Origin: Oscillospiraceae bacterium
GTDB lineage: Bacteria > Bacillota > Clostridia > Oscillospirales > Acutalibacteraceae
Assembly (NCBI GenBank): GCA_015065615.1
Contig: SVPY01000026.1
Span: forward strand, 1-39,601
DNA: 39,601 nt
Direction: 5' to 3'
Shown: piece after piece, positions 1 through 8,373 of the stretch
Position numbering within the stretch: position 1 is the first letter of the stretch
How the letters are laid out: every line of letters starts with the position of its first letter
Notes under the pieces: generated by a model
What the model was told of the DNA's origin: nothing
The model's database searches: none
Seen by the model: only the letters and a program-made list of their open reading frames with translations
Made by a program: the position numbers and the translations under genes

Positions 1-139
1 AAGCTGCTGGATGAGTATGTGTATTACTTTAATAACAGGCGGCCTGCGGCCGCTCTGGGCTATAAAAGCCCAGTTCAGTACAAGACCGAACTGGGCTTCT
101 AATACTATGGGGTTTTTAAGTGTCTACCTTTATCTTACA
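1..139 (+). mobile_element. 3' end of an IS3-family insertion sequence, body outside the window
   Basis: Frame 1 from base 1 to the TAA at 100-102 encodes the last 33 residues of an IS3-type DDE integrase, including YFNNRRP, ALGYKSP and VQYKTELGF, the usual C-terminal signature of OrfB transposases. The coding end is followed by a non-coding tail and a probable terminal inverted repeat whose outer tip, read inward on the minus strand, is TGTAAGATAAAGGTAGACAC (139 down to 120). The rest of the element lies to the left. Bases 40-127 are a perfect inverted copy of 39514-39601. The family is secure; the exact end point is inferred from the TG...CA rule. Confidence 0.8.
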
Positions 140-181
140 GCTTTAAACCGATTTCTCGATTTGAGGTCTTTTTATTAAAAA

Positions 182-2182
182 TTAAATTTCATTACCTGCG
201 AACTGAGTCATATAAAGGTCGTAGTAGCGGCCCTTCTGCTCTAAAAGTTCTTCGTGGTTGCCTGTTTCTACAACTCTGCCCTTATCCATAACAACGATAA
301 CATCGGCATCCTGAATTGTGGAAAGTCTGTGAGCAATAATAAGGCTGGTTCTGTTCTTCATAAGCCTTACCATTGCATCCTGAATGTGCTTTTCAGTTCT
401 TGTATCAACAGAGGAGGTAGCTTCGTCCAGAATCAATATCTTGGGATCGGCAAGAATTGCTCTTGCGATAGCCAGAAGCTGTCTCTGACCCTGAGAGAGA
501 TTTGCGCCTGCCTGAGTAAGGAAGGTATCGTATCTTTCGGGTAAACGCTCAATGAAGTAATCGGAGTTACTCATCTTCGCAGCGTTAATAACCAACGAGT
601 CATCAGCTTCCATATCCGCATACTTGATATTTTTCTTAATGGTATCGGAGAAAAGAACGGTATCCTGTAAAACGATAGCGATATTATTTCTCAGTTCATC
701 ACGTTTTATGTCGTTGATGTTTATACCGTCGATTAAAATTTCGCCTGAATCAATATCGTAGAAACGCATCAAAAGGTTAACAACAGTGGTTTTACCGCTG
801 CCCGTAGCACCAACAAGGGCAATCTTCTGACCGGGACGAACGTCTAAGTTAAAGTCATAAAGCACCTGCTTTTCAGGTACGTAGCTGAAATTAACGTTTT
901 TGAAAGTAACTCTGCCTTCAGTATTATCTAAATCCTTAGTACCGTTATCAGCTTCGTCGGGCTGGTCAAGGAGCTCAAATACTCGCTCTGCACATGCAAG
1001 AGCTGTCTGGATATTTCCGTAAAGCTGAGCTATTTCGTTAATGGGTCTGCCGAACTGCTTTGCATAGATAATGAAAGCAGAAATAGTACCGATAGTGATA
1101 AGGCCTGTTAAAGCGAAGTAACCGCCGAATGCAGCAACTATAACGAAACTGATGTTATTGATGCAGTTCATAATGGGACCCATAGAACCGCCTAAAATTT
1201 CGGCAATAATACCTACTCTTGTAAGCTCATCTGACATTACGTTAAATTCATCGATAACGTCTTCCTGCTTATTGTATGCAACTATAGTCTTGTAGCCTGT
1301 AATCATTTCTTCGCTGTGACCGTTAAGTGTACCTAAAAGCTGTGAACGGCGCTTAAAGAACTTTCGCATATAGCCTGAAAGAACTCTTGTAACTACAACT
1401 GTAAGCACAACTGTAGAAAGAGCGATTAAAGTAAGCTGCCAGCAGTACCAGAACATAATGCTCAAAGTACCTGTAATGGTTAAAACACCGGAAATAAGTG
1501 AACCTAAGCTGTTGGAAATAGTGTTACTTACGTTTTCAACGTCGTTAGTCATACGGGACATAATATCACCGTTAGAATGGGTATCTACGTAAGCGATGGG
1601 GAGATCAACTATTTTTCTGAATAAATCGTGGCGCATTCTCTTAACGATTCTCTGGCTTAAGAAAGTGGAGAAAATCATCTGGAAAAGTGTTAAGAGAACC
1701 TGAATAAGGTAAACAATTGCCAAAGCGGTAACAACTGTGGGGAATTTATCCCACTGTTTTTCGGCAATCATATCAATGGACTGACCCTGAAGAGATGGAG
1801 CAATAAGTGAGCCGATAGTGATAAGAATAACTACCAATACAACACCTATCATAAGCTTCTTTTCTTTACCGAAATAAGCTACAAGTCGCTTTAAAGCGTC
1901 GCCCTTATTTTTAGCTTTCTGGGGCTGACCGAATCTTCCGGGAGGGCCTCCTCTGCCGGGACCACCACCGGGGAAACCTTTCATAGCATACATAAACTTC
2001 TCGCGGTGCTTATGCATTTTTTCAAAGCCCTTAGGCAGATTGGGGTCAACGGGATAATCTTCCTCCTCTTCCTTCATTGGAGGTATACCGCCCATAGGAA
2101 AATCCATAGGAGGCATACCTTTTGGGGGCATACCCTTGGGAGGCATATCTTTTTTGAATTCTTCTTTTTTCATTTTACTCAT
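182..2182 (-). CDS. ABC exporter half-transporter, catalytically competent partner
   Basis: Membrane ATP-binding export protein of 666 residues (MsbA/LmrA/BmrCD class). After an unusual 90-residue N-terminal tail rich in Met, Pro and Gly (MPPKGMPPKGMPP near residue 13; GGGPGRGGPP near 72) come six membrane helices (about 110-390). The nucleotide-binding domain has Walker A GATGSGKTT (458-466), a degenerate signature LSQGQ (562-566), Walker B with catalytic Glu587 and switch His618. AGGAGG lies 7 bases before the ATG. It follows the partner gene by 2 bases and is the last gene of the MarR operon. The degenerate signature matches the partner's degenerate ATPase residues, as in TM287/288-type heterodimers. 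The substrate is unknown; drugs or peptides are possible. Confidence 0.93.
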   Translation of the reverse strand: MSKMKKEEFKKDMPPKGMPPKGMPPMDFPMGGIPPMKEEEEDYPVDPNLPKGFEKMHKHREKFMYAMKGFPGGGPGRGGPPGRFGQPQKAKNKGDALKRLVAYFGKEKKLMIGVVLVVILITIGSLIAPSLQGQSIDMIAEKQWDKFPTVVTALAIVYLIQVLLTLFQMIFSTFLSQRIVKRMRHDLFRKIVDLPIAYVDTHSNGDIMSRMTNDVENVSNTISNSLGSLISGVLTITGTLSIMFWYCWQLTLIALSTVVLTVVVTRVLSGYMRKFFKRRSQLLGTLNGHSEEMITGYKTIVAYNKQEDVIDEFNVMSDELTRVGIIAEILGGSMGPIMNCINNISFVIVAAFGGYFALTGLITIGTISAFIIYAKQFGRPINEIAQLYGNIQTALACAERVFELLDQPDEADNGTKDLDNTEGRVTFKNVNFSYVPEKQVLYDFNLDVRPGQKIALVGATGSGKTTVVNLLMRFYDIDSGEILIDGININDIKRDELRNNIAIVLQDTVLFSDTIKKNIKYADMEADDSLVINAAKMSNSDYFIERLPERYDTFLTQAGANLSQGQRQLLAIARAILADPKILILDEATSSVDTRTEKHIQDAMVRLMKNRTSLIIAHRLSTIQDADVIVVMDKGRVVETGNHEELLEQKGRYYDLYMTQFAGNEI

Positions 2183-2184
2183 TT

Positions 2185-3918
2185 TTAAGCCTCCTCATCA
2201 ATAATACTGTCGTCTTTAAGCTGTGAATAATAGATATCGCGGTAGATCTCACTTGTTTCCATAAGCTCATCGTGAGGTGCGCAAGCGCTGATTCTGCCGT
2301 TTTCCAATACTGCGATTCTGTCCGCATTTCTTACGGATGCAATACGCTGAGCAATAATAATCTTTGTTACGTCGGGGTATTCTGTGTTAAGCGCCTTATA
2401 GAGCCTTGCCTCTGTTTTAAGGTCAAGAGCACTGGTGGAGTCGTCGAAAATAAGTATATCCGCATCCTTTATTACGGCACGGGAAATAGAAATTCGCTGT
2501 TTCTGACCACCTGAAAGTGAGTGGCCGCCTTCTGTAACGAAAGTGAAGTAACCGTCGTTTGTATCGCAAATAAAATCGTCAGCCTGAGCTATGGAAGCTG
2601 CCTTCTTAATGGTGAAGGGGTCGGCATCATCCTTACCGAAACGGATATTTGCTTCAATGGGACGGGAATAAAGCTCTGCCTTCTGGAGAACTATTGCGAT
2701 CTTGTTTCTAAGTGCCTTTAAATCGTAATCCTTTACGTTTATGCCGTCAACAATAACTTCACCATTCTTTACGTCGTAAAAACGGGGAATTAAGTTAACT
2801 AAGCTTGATTTACCGCTACCTGTAGAACCTAAAATAGCCACGGTCTCACCGGGATTAATAGTTAAATCGATATCTTCAAGTACGTTTTGACCTGAAGAGT
2901 TGGGGTAAGCAAAGCTTACGTTTCTGAGTTCTATCTTGCCCTTTGTTTCCTTTGTTTCTTTAATATTGCCGCTCTTTACAACTTCTTCACTGTAAAGAAC
3001 TTCGTTAATACGGGCAATGGAAGCACCTACTCTGGGAATCATCTGGAAAATATGGGAAACGAACATAACGCCGAATAAAATCATGGATACGTAAGTAATA
3101 GAAGCCATAATTTCGCCTGTTGTTAAATCGCCGTTATTCTGAACTGTAATACCGCCAACAATGATAATAAGAACAATACAGGTGTTAAGTACGATATTTA
3201 AAATAGGACCCATAAAAGCAAGGCGTGTAAATACCTTTAAGCTGATATCAACAAGATCCTGGTTAGCCTTATCAAAGCGTCCCATCTCGTAATCTTCCTT
3301 AACGTAAGCCTTTACAACTCTTGCACCTGCTACGTCCTCCTGCATTACGTTATTCAAGCTATCCAGCCTTTCCTGAACTATTTTAAATAAGGGAGCAGCT
3401 TTCTTGGAGAAGAAAATAACGGAAATTACAACTATAGGTAAGCCGCATGCAGTAATAAGCATAAAGGTGGGAGACTGCCTGTAAAGCATAAAAATGCCAC
3501 CGATAAACATGAAAAGGCTTCTTACTGCCATACGCATTGCCATATTAACGGTATTCTGAATCTGAGTTACGTCGTTGGAAAGTCTTGTAACCAGTGAACC
3601 TGTAGAGAATTTATCCGTCTGCTGGAAAGAAAGATTCATAATTTTTTTGAATACGTCTTTTCTTAAGTCGTTACCAAAGCGCTGTGAACCGATATTGGCA
3701 AACACGCCGCATAAAATACCTGTGGCGGCACCGATAAATACCAAAAGAATCATGCGAAGACCTACGTTTATAATAACGTCCATATTCTTTCCGATAACGC
3801 CTTCGTCAACAATGGTTTTCATTAAATCAGGCTGAACAAGGTCCATCATTATTTCGCCCACCATAAATAAAGGAGCGAGCAAACACCAGAACCAATATTT
3901 TTTAAGATACTTAAACAT
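2185..3918 (-). CDS. ABC exporter half-transporter with degenerate ATPase site
   Basis: Second half of the heterodimeric exporter, 577 residues: six membrane helices (about 10-300), then an ATPase domain with Walker A GSTGSGKSS (364-372) and canonical signature LSGGQ (468-472). The catalytic Glu after Walker B is Asp493 and the switch His is Gln524 (IIIAQR), so this subunit should contribute the non-hydrolysing site, as known for LmrC/BmrC/TM287-like subunits. The ATG directly abuts the TAA of the upstream MarR gene, and its ribosome site (AAGGAA) lies inside that gene, pointing to translational coupling. Hydrolysis should occur at the site formed by this signature and the partner's Walker motifs. 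Confidence 0.92.
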   Translation of the reverse strand: MFKYLKKYWFWCLLAPLFMVGEIMMDLVQPDLMKTIVDEGVIGKNMDVIINVGLRMILLVFIGAATGILCGVFANIGSQRFGNDLRKDVFKKIMNLSFQQTDKFSTGSLVTRLSNDVTQIQNTVNMAMRMAVRSLFMFIGGIFMLYRQSPTFMLITACGLPIVVISVIFFSKKAAPLFKIVQERLDSLNNVMQEDVAGARVVKAYVKEDYEMGRFDKANQDLVDISLKVFTRLAFMGPILNIVLNTCIVLIIIVGGITVQNNGDLTTGEIMASITYVSMILFGVMFVSHIFQMIPRVGASIARINEVLYSEEVVKSGNIKETKETKGKIELRNVSFAYPNSSGQNVLEDIDLTINPGETVAILGSTGSGKSSLVNLIPRFYDVKNGEVIVDGINVKDYDLKALRNKIAIVLQKAELYSRPIEANIRFGKDDADPFTIKKAASIAQADDFICDTNDGYFTFVTEGGHSLSGGQKQRISISRAVIKDADILIFDDSTSALDLKTEARLYKALNTEYPDVTKIIIAQRIASVRNADRIAVLENGRISACAPHDELMETSEIYRDIYYSQLKDDSIIDEEA

Positions 3919-4344
3919 TTAAAGTTCCTTTTTTATGACTTCGGAAAGCTTTTTAATTTCCGATGCCATTCTCCTTTCATTTTCATAGCCGAGGGTTTCA
4001 GTAATTTTCGCATCGGCTGCTTTAAATTTTTCTACTGTTTTCATAGCGTATTCCGTACCTTTATCCGTAAGATACAGCATACTGTAGCGCTGGTCAGATG
4101 CACTTGTTTCTTTTCTTATAAATCCCGTAAGATGCATTTCCTTAATAGTCTGGCTCACCGCCGCATAGGTCGTGCCGCAAAAAGCCGCTACTTCCTTCTG
4201 GCTTACACCGGGATTCCTTGAAAGGAACATAATTATCATCCTGTAAGATTCCGGAATGCCTGACTCCTGAGCGATTTTTTTCATATAGTTCTGCCATTCC
4301 TTATGGATGTGCATAATTTCCATCATCAAGGGTTTTTCGTCCAT
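3919..4344 (-). CDS. MarR-family transcriptional regulator of the ABC operon
   Basis: A 141-residue winged-helix protein of MarR size and layout: N-terminal dimerisation helix, HTH around VSQKEVAAFCGTTYAAVSQT (about residues 49-68), wing near RKETSASDQR, and a C-terminal dimerisation helix. It is the first gene of a three-gene operon with the exporter subunits; its stop touches the next start. A consensus promoter with an AT-rich palindrome just downstream of the -10 lies upstream, which suggests autorepression relieved by a ligand that the exporter removes. That mode of action is known for the family; the ligand cannot be read from the sequence. Confidence 0.9.
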   Translation of the reverse strand: MDEKPLMMEIMHIHKEWQNYMKKIAQESGIPESYRMIIMFLSRNPGVSQKEVAAFCGTTYAAVSQTIKEMHLTGFIRKETSASDQRYSMLYLTDKGTEYAMKTVEKFKAADAKITETLGYENERRMASEIKKLSEVIKKEL

Positions 4345-4363
4345 ATCTCCCTCCCATAATAAT

Positions 4364-4381
4364 TAATTAATTACTTAATTA
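4364..4381. promoter_or_regulatory. Probable MarR operator palindrome
   Basis: TAATTAA-TTAC-TTAATTA, perfect 7-base arms, directly downstream of and touching the -10 box of the MarR/ABC operon. Position and symmetry fit a MarR autorepressor site. AT-rich sequence makes chance palindromes more likely, so binding is inferred. Confidence 0.55.
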
Positions 4382-4409
4382 TTATAGCAACATTTTCCAT
4401 CATTGTCAA
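4381..4409 (-). promoter_or_regulatory. Promoter of the MarR/ABC exporter operon
   Basis: Minus-strand -35 TTGACA (4409-4404), 17-base spacer and -10 TATAAT (4386-4381): an exact sigma-A consensus. Transcription would start near 4375, inside the palindrome, about 30 bases before the MarR ATG. Confidence 0.85.
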
Positions 4410-4447
4410 CTTTTATTTATATAATATTTAAAGTTTTTAATTTATTA

Positions 4448-4496
4448 TTGACATCGAGGTTTATTTATGATAGACTTTAATCAAGAAGAGGTCTAT
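4448..4496 (+). promoter_or_regulatory. Probable promoter and operator of the BlaI/BlaR1-like pair
   Basis: TTGACA at 4448-4453, 17-base spacer and TAGACT at 4471-4476. The -10 is part of an inverted repeat ATAGAC (4470-4475) and GTCTAT (4491-4496), a plausible repressor site. It does not match the classical BlaI/MecI TACA-TGTA operator, so the operator call is weak. Confidence 0.5.
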
Positions 4497-4547
4497 ACAC
4501 TATAGTCCTTATGTAACAACTTGATTCATCTGAAAGGAGAATTTTTT

Positions 4548-4916
4548 ATGGATGAAAACAAAATGACGCTTGCCCCCGTTGAGTCAAAATTCGCAGATAT
4601 TATCTGGGAGCACGAACCCATCGGTTCAGGCGCGCTTGTAAAGCTTGCTTCAGAGAAGCTTAACTGGAAAAAATCCACCACCTACACCGTGCTCAAAAAG
4701 CTCTGCGACAGAAAGATTTTCATAAACGACGAAAGTGTAGTGCGCTCACTTATTTCCCGCGAGGATTTTTACGCCCTGCAAAGTGAGATGTTTGTGGACG
4801 AGACTTTTGAAGGCTCCCTGCCTTTATTCCTTGCGGCTTTTTCAAGAAGAAAAAAACTCAGTGAAAAGGAAATTGATGAGCTTTATAAGCTTTTGGAGAG
4901 TGCTAAAAACAAGTAA
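4548..4916 (+). CDS. BlaI/MecI-family repressor
   Basis: A 122-residue penicillinase-repressor-family protein. The N-terminal winged helix is recognisable (VESKFADIIWEHEPIGSGAL, then WKKSTTYTVLKKLCDRK), and the C-terminal part is the helical dimerisation region that is cut by the sensor protease in this family. The start is the ATG at 4548, preceded by AAAGGAGA; an upstream in-frame TTG at 4521 lies before the ribosome site. It is followed after 51 bases by a BlaR1-like membrane peptidase, the standard partner. No beta-lactamase gene is adjacent in the window, so the regulon is probably other genes or only itself. Confidence 0.9.
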   Translation: MDENKMTLAPVESKFADIIWEHEPIGSGALVKLASEKLNWKKSTTYTVLKKLCDRKIFINDESVVRSLISREDFYALQSEMFVDETFEGSLPLFLAAFSRRKKLSEKEIDELYKLLESAKNK

Positions 4917-4967
4917 GCCCGTTACTGCAGGGTAATTTGCAGAAAATTCATATAAACTACTGTAACT

Positions 4968-6728
4968 ATGGAAATAAGACATTACGACTACCGCTATAAG
5001 CTTTTATACGATATTTATTATTTCTTCGAGGATTTAAGCTTCGACGATATATTTATCAAAATACTTGAAATGAGCTTTGCCGCGGCAATTATCATCCCTT
5101 TTATTTTACTTATCCGTTTACTCATCTTTAAGCTGCCGAAAAAATACAGTTACTTTATCTGGTCGGCTGTATTTATAAGGCTTCTCCTCCCCTTTAACTT
5201 TAATTTTCCTTTGGGATTCGGCAGAGAGATAGATATCGAAGGCTACTCCCTATCGAAGAAAGGAATTAATTTTCTGGGAGCTGCCAACGCCGCTTTAAGA
5301 GCCGTGGGTGATGCCGCAAACGGCGGTATAGGAATTCAGCATATAAAAGGCGAAGAACACACCTACGTCTCCCGTTTTTGGGAAGTATGGATTCTTTTCG
5401 GAAAATATATCTGGCTTACAGGTTTCATTCTAATGCTTACATTAGGCATAATATCCGCCATTAAACTAAAAAAGAAGCTTTCCGCCTCCGTTTACTTAAA
5501 GGATAACATTTACCTGTGCGATTATATCGATACCGCACTTGTGAAAGGTATTTTTCACCCTAAAATTTATATAAGTTCAAAAATCCGTGAGGATGAAGCT
5601 TTATATATCATATTCCATGAAAAATTCCACGTAACCCGTCACGACCACCTGTTAAAACTTTTGGCTTACTTTATTTTAGCTGTTAACTGGTTCAATCCCC
5701 TTGTGTGGCTTTTCTTCATCTACTTTTCCGAGGATATGGAGCTAAGCTGTGACGAAGCCGTGCTCTCCTATTTCGGTGAAAGCGACAAACAGCAGTACCG
5801 CAAAGTTATGCTGGATGCAACCCTGAGAAACAAACGAAACCTAAACACTTCTCTGTATTTCGGCGAGGGCAGCCTTAAGAAAAGACTGATAAACGCTTTG
5901 AATTTTACCAAACCCTCAAAGCTTACCACTTGCGTATCGGTTTTTCTCACTGTTATACGTTTAATTCTGCTGCTTACTTCAAACAGTATTACCGTACTCG
6001 GAAACCTGAGTGAAAATAACGACTACTCAGTAAATTTTGCCACTATGGAAAAATTCGGCGACGGTGACAGCGTTGTAAATCCTGCAGGCAGCGACTGCGT
6101 TATTCTGAAAAGAGAAGAAACCGGGGATTATAATAAAATATACGCTGTTATAATGTATAAAAAATACGACTTCAACGGTGAAGTTTTCACGCCTTTAAAA
6201 GAGGTTTTCACTCCTGCCGTAATTGAATGCGAAAAGTTCATAAACGAAGCGGGCACCGAAGATTATGAAATTTTAAGTTACATTATACCCAAAAGCGGAG
6301 AAAGCTTTGAAAGCGAAGTACGTTCTCTTTTCCCCGACAATATCGAAAACGAGGCGTTAAATTTTGAAGAATACAGAAACGGCCTTGAATATAACTGCCT
6401 TAAAAGCGCTATGAACACAGTTGCTTACAATTACTTCCGTTTTTCAAATGATATAAACTGGCAGGAAAACAAATTTACAAAAGACCTGCCGCCTTTAGAG
6501 AAGGGGGATATCAAGTGGGTATCTTTTTACAGTAACACCACCGCCTTTATAGCTATTGATAATATTGACTCCGATTATATTTTGTCTTACGCAAACAATT
6601 TACAGCTTGAAGGTTATACCAATAAGGAAAGCTACAGTGATAACTATTACAGGGTATATTCCATAGAGCCTTCGGTGTCCGTTTACTTTCAAGTAGGCGA
6701 AAACTGCGTACTTATTACTATAGACTGA
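4968..6728 (+). CDS. M56 family (BlaR1/MecR1-like) membrane metallopeptidase sensor
   Basis: A 586-residue membrane protein. Helices lie at about 36-54, 60-76, 137-165, 230-252 and 318-340. The cytoplasmic loop carries the zinc-protease motif HEKFH (217-221) and the downstream MELSCDEAV (257-265) that supplies a further ligand in M56 peptidases. In BlaR1/MecR1 this protease cuts the paired repressor after an external signal. The extracellular part (about 345-586) is not a penicillin-binding domain: I see no SxxK/SxN/KTG set, so the signal is probably not a beta-lactam. The start ATG has no clear ribosome site, suggesting coupling to the upstream gene or a different start. Confidence 0.88.
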   Translation: MEIRHYDYRYKLLYDIYYFFEDLSFDDIFIKILEMSFAAAIIIPFILLIRLLIFKLPKKYSYFIWSAVFIRLLLPFNFNFPLGFGREIDIEGYSLSKKGINFLGAANAALRAVGDAANGGIGIQHIKGEEHTYVSRFWEVWILFGKYIWLTGFILMLTLGIISAIKLKKKLSASVYLKDNIYLCDYIDTALVKGIFHPKIYISSKIREDEALYIIFHEKFHVTRHDHLLKLLAYFILAVNWFNPLVWLFFIYFSEDMELSCDEAVLSYFGESDKQQYRKVMLDATLRNKRNLNTSLYFGEGSLKKRLINALNFTKPSKLTTCVSVFLTVIRLILLLTSNSITVLGNLSENNDYSVNFATMEKFGDGDSVVNPAGSDCVILKREETGDYNKIYAVIMYKKYDFNGEVFTPLKEVFTPAVIECEKFINEAGTEDYEILSYIIPKSGESFESEVRSLFPDNIENEALNFEEYRNGLEYNCLKSAMNTVAYNYFRFSNDINWQENKFTKDLPPLEKGDIKWVSFYSNTTAFIAIDNIDSDYILSYANNLQLEGYTNKESYSDNYYRVYSIEPSVSVYFQVGENCVLITID

Positions 6729-6771
6729 TAAATTTATTTATAAACAAGGCATAAATATTTTCCTTAAAAGT

Positions 6772-6820
6772 TGTTGACAATGTAACAAATTTCTATTATT
6801 ATTTAGTTGTTACTTCAACA
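6772..6820. promoter_or_regulatory. Promoter and inverted-repeat operator of the lone MarR gene
   Basis: -35 TTGACA (6774-6779), 17 bases, -10 TATTAT (6797-6802) on the plus strand. Two nested inverted repeats enclose it: TGTTGA (6772-6777) with TCAACA (6815-6820), and GTAACAA (6782-6788) with TTGTTAC (6807-6813). The site covers the whole promoter, consistent with repression of the gene by its own product. Confidence 0.7.
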
Positions 6821-6835
6821 TAAGGAGAATATGAT

Positions 6836-7288
6836 ATGATTAATCGTTTTGAACAATTCGCTTCCTCAATTGCTTGTATTTACAGACATATTCAGAAATT
6901 AGAGCGTGACGAAATGGCAAAGTACGGTCTTAAGGGACCTCACGCAATGTGCCTCGTTATTTTGAACAGATATGAAGAAGGCGTAACTTCCACAGACCTT
7001 TGCAAAATTTGCGATAAGGATAAGGCTGCTATCTCCCGTACCGTATCCCAGCTTGTTAATATGGGTCTGGTTAAGAGAAACTGCATCAATAACATCAACT
7101 ACAGAACTAAGCTTACACTTACTCCCGAAGGCAAAGCTATTGCCGATAAGGTAAACGGTATTGCTACCGCCGCTGTTGAGCAGGCAGGTGCAGGCCTTAA
7201 TGATGAGGATAGAAAGATTTTCTACCAGGCTATGGATCTTATCGCTACTAACCTTCAGAATTTAAGTAAAGACGGCATCGATTATTAA
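6836..7288 (+). CDS. MarR-family transcriptional regulator, stand-alone
   Basis: A 150-residue MarR-type protein: N-terminal helix, HTH around VTSTDLCKICDKDKAAISRT (about residues 49-68), wing near RNCINNINYRTKLTLT, C-terminal helix. AAGGAGA precedes the ATG by about 7 bases; an ATG at 6831 is out of frame and stops at once. It has its own promoter and terminator and no co-transcribed partner; the neighbour DUF3737 gene is convergent. Its promoter lies within a double inverted repeat, so autoregulation is likely. Targets beyond itself are unknown. Confidence 0.9.
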   Translation: MINRFEQFASSIACIYRHIQKLERDEMAKYGLKGPHAMCLVILNRYEEGVTSTDLCKICDKDKAAISRTVSQLVNMGLVKRNCINNINYRTKLTLTPEGKAIADKVNGIATAAVEQAGAGLNDEDRKIFYQAMDLIATNLQNLSKDGIDY

Positions 7289-7302
7289 TTCTCAAAAAAA
7301 TT

Positions 7303-7331
7303 ACCGGAAGACCTTAATCTTCCGGTTTTTT
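7303..7331 (+). terminator. Intrinsic terminator after the MarR gene
   Basis: Stem ACCGGAAGA (7303-7311) / TCTTCCGGT (7318-7326) with a 6-base loop followed by a T-run. An A-run on the 5' side makes it usable from the convergent DUF3737 gene too, although that stop codon lies only a few bases away. Confidence 0.85.
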
Positions 7332-7334
7332 ATT

Positions 7335-8177
7335 TTATCTGATTATTACTTTACCTTCACATTCCATTACAGCGTCACCGAAAATTATTTCGCCCACGCT
7401 ATCTAATGTAATTGTACCCGATTTGGGATTTTTAACTGAAATCACGTGACCCTTAATATCAGCCTCAACGTCACTGTATTCAAAGCTTAAATCTGTATCT
7501 TCCATTGTACAGTTAACAAGCTTTAAGTTTTTGCAGTAGCAAAGGGGCTGAGTGCCTATGATCTTGCAGTCAATAAGGGTCAAGCCCTCGGAAAACCAGG
7601 CAAGGTATTCGCCCTTAACCGTGGAATTTATTACCGTAATGTTTTTACTGTGCCAGAAAGCATCCTTTGTATCAAGGTAAGAATCCTTGATAGTTAAGCC
7701 GTCAATATACTGGAAAGAATATTTACCCTTCATCTTAACGTTTTCGAGGGTGACGTTTTTACTGTCGAAAAATATGTACTCAGATATAATTTCGGTATCT
7801 TTTAAGCTTATGCCGTTACACTTCCAGCCAAATTCTGTAGAATCTATTTTAGAATCCTTAACAGAAATATTCTTGCACTCTCTTACGGATTTAACGCCTG
7901 TAATTTCTGAATTAACTATCTCGCCATCTTTAGCGTACCAGATGGGCGCTCTTGTTTTTTCGTCCATTGTGCTTTTTTCCATCTTAAAGCCTTCAACGTG
8001 CCAGAGAGGGTAACGCAGTGAAAAACTGCAGTTATTTAAGTAAATATCCCTTGCTTCTTTTAAAACAGATTCGCCGTCCGCAGGACCTGCAAACATGCAG
8101 TCAATTATATCCGTACTCTTTGCATTATAAAGAGCTCTTTCTTCATCAAATTGTTTGTTTATAACCTTTTCTCTCAT
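7335..8177 (-). CDS. DUF3737 family protein (repeated beta-helix-like)
   Basis: A 280-residue protein recognised as DUF3737 by its conserved body (FDEERALY, CMFAGPADGES, LRYPLWHVEGF, RAPIWYAKDGEI, KDAFWHSKNITV, GTQPLCYCKNLKL). It is made of short irregular repeats in which hydrophobic, Asn and Asp residues recur about every 20 residues, the look of a right-handed beta-helix. There is no signal peptide, so it is cytoplasmic. The family's biochemical role is not known to me. The start is placed at the ATG at 8177 because AAGGAAG lies 8 bases before it but only 1 base before the in-frame ATG at 8183. It has its own promoter. Confidence 0.85.
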   Translation of the reverse strand: MREKVINKQFDEERALYNAKSTDIIDCMFAGPADGESVLKEARDIYLNNCSFSLRYPLWHVEGFKMEKSTMDEKTRAPIWYAKDGEIVNSEITGVKSVRECKNISVKDSKIDSTEFGWKCNGISLKDTEIISEYIFFDSKNVTLENVKMKGKYSFQYIDGLTIKDSYLDTKDAFWHSKNITVINSTVKGEYLAWFSEGLTLIDCKIIGTQPLCYCKNLKLVNCTMEDTDLSFEYSDVEADIKGHVISVKNPKSGTITLDSVGEIIFGDAVMECEGKVIIR

Positions 8178-8217
8178 ATTCATTCTTCCTTTAAATAGTT
8201 GCTTTTCATACTTTCAC

Positions 8218-8246
8218 ATTATACAATAAAAAACATAAAAAAACAA
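8218..8246 (-). promoter_or_regulatory. Promoter of the DUF3737 gene
   Basis: Minus strand: TTGTTT (8246-8241), 17-base spacer, TATAAT (8223-8218), about 40 bases before the ATG. This makes the gene independent of the transcript that terminates at 8317. Confidence 0.7.
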
Positions 8247-8316
8247 GAGCCGAAATCAAGTTGATAAAATTCCGCCCTTTAATTCTTTTATTTAATATTA
8301 TATACACCTTTTACAT

Positions 8317-8373
8317 AAAAAAATAAACCCTTGATTGATTACTTAATCACCTAAGCAAAACAATCAAGGGTTT
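8317..8373 (-). terminator. Intrinsic terminator of the candidate small RNA
   Basis: A perfect 13-bp stem, CAATCAAGGGTTT (8361-8373) with AAACCCTTGATTG (8325-8337), encloses a 23-base loop that itself holds TGATTA-AG-TAATCA on the minus strand. On the minus strand the stem is followed by a T-rich tail (8324-8317). The plus strand lacks a T-run, so the direction is leftward. Confidence 0.8.
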
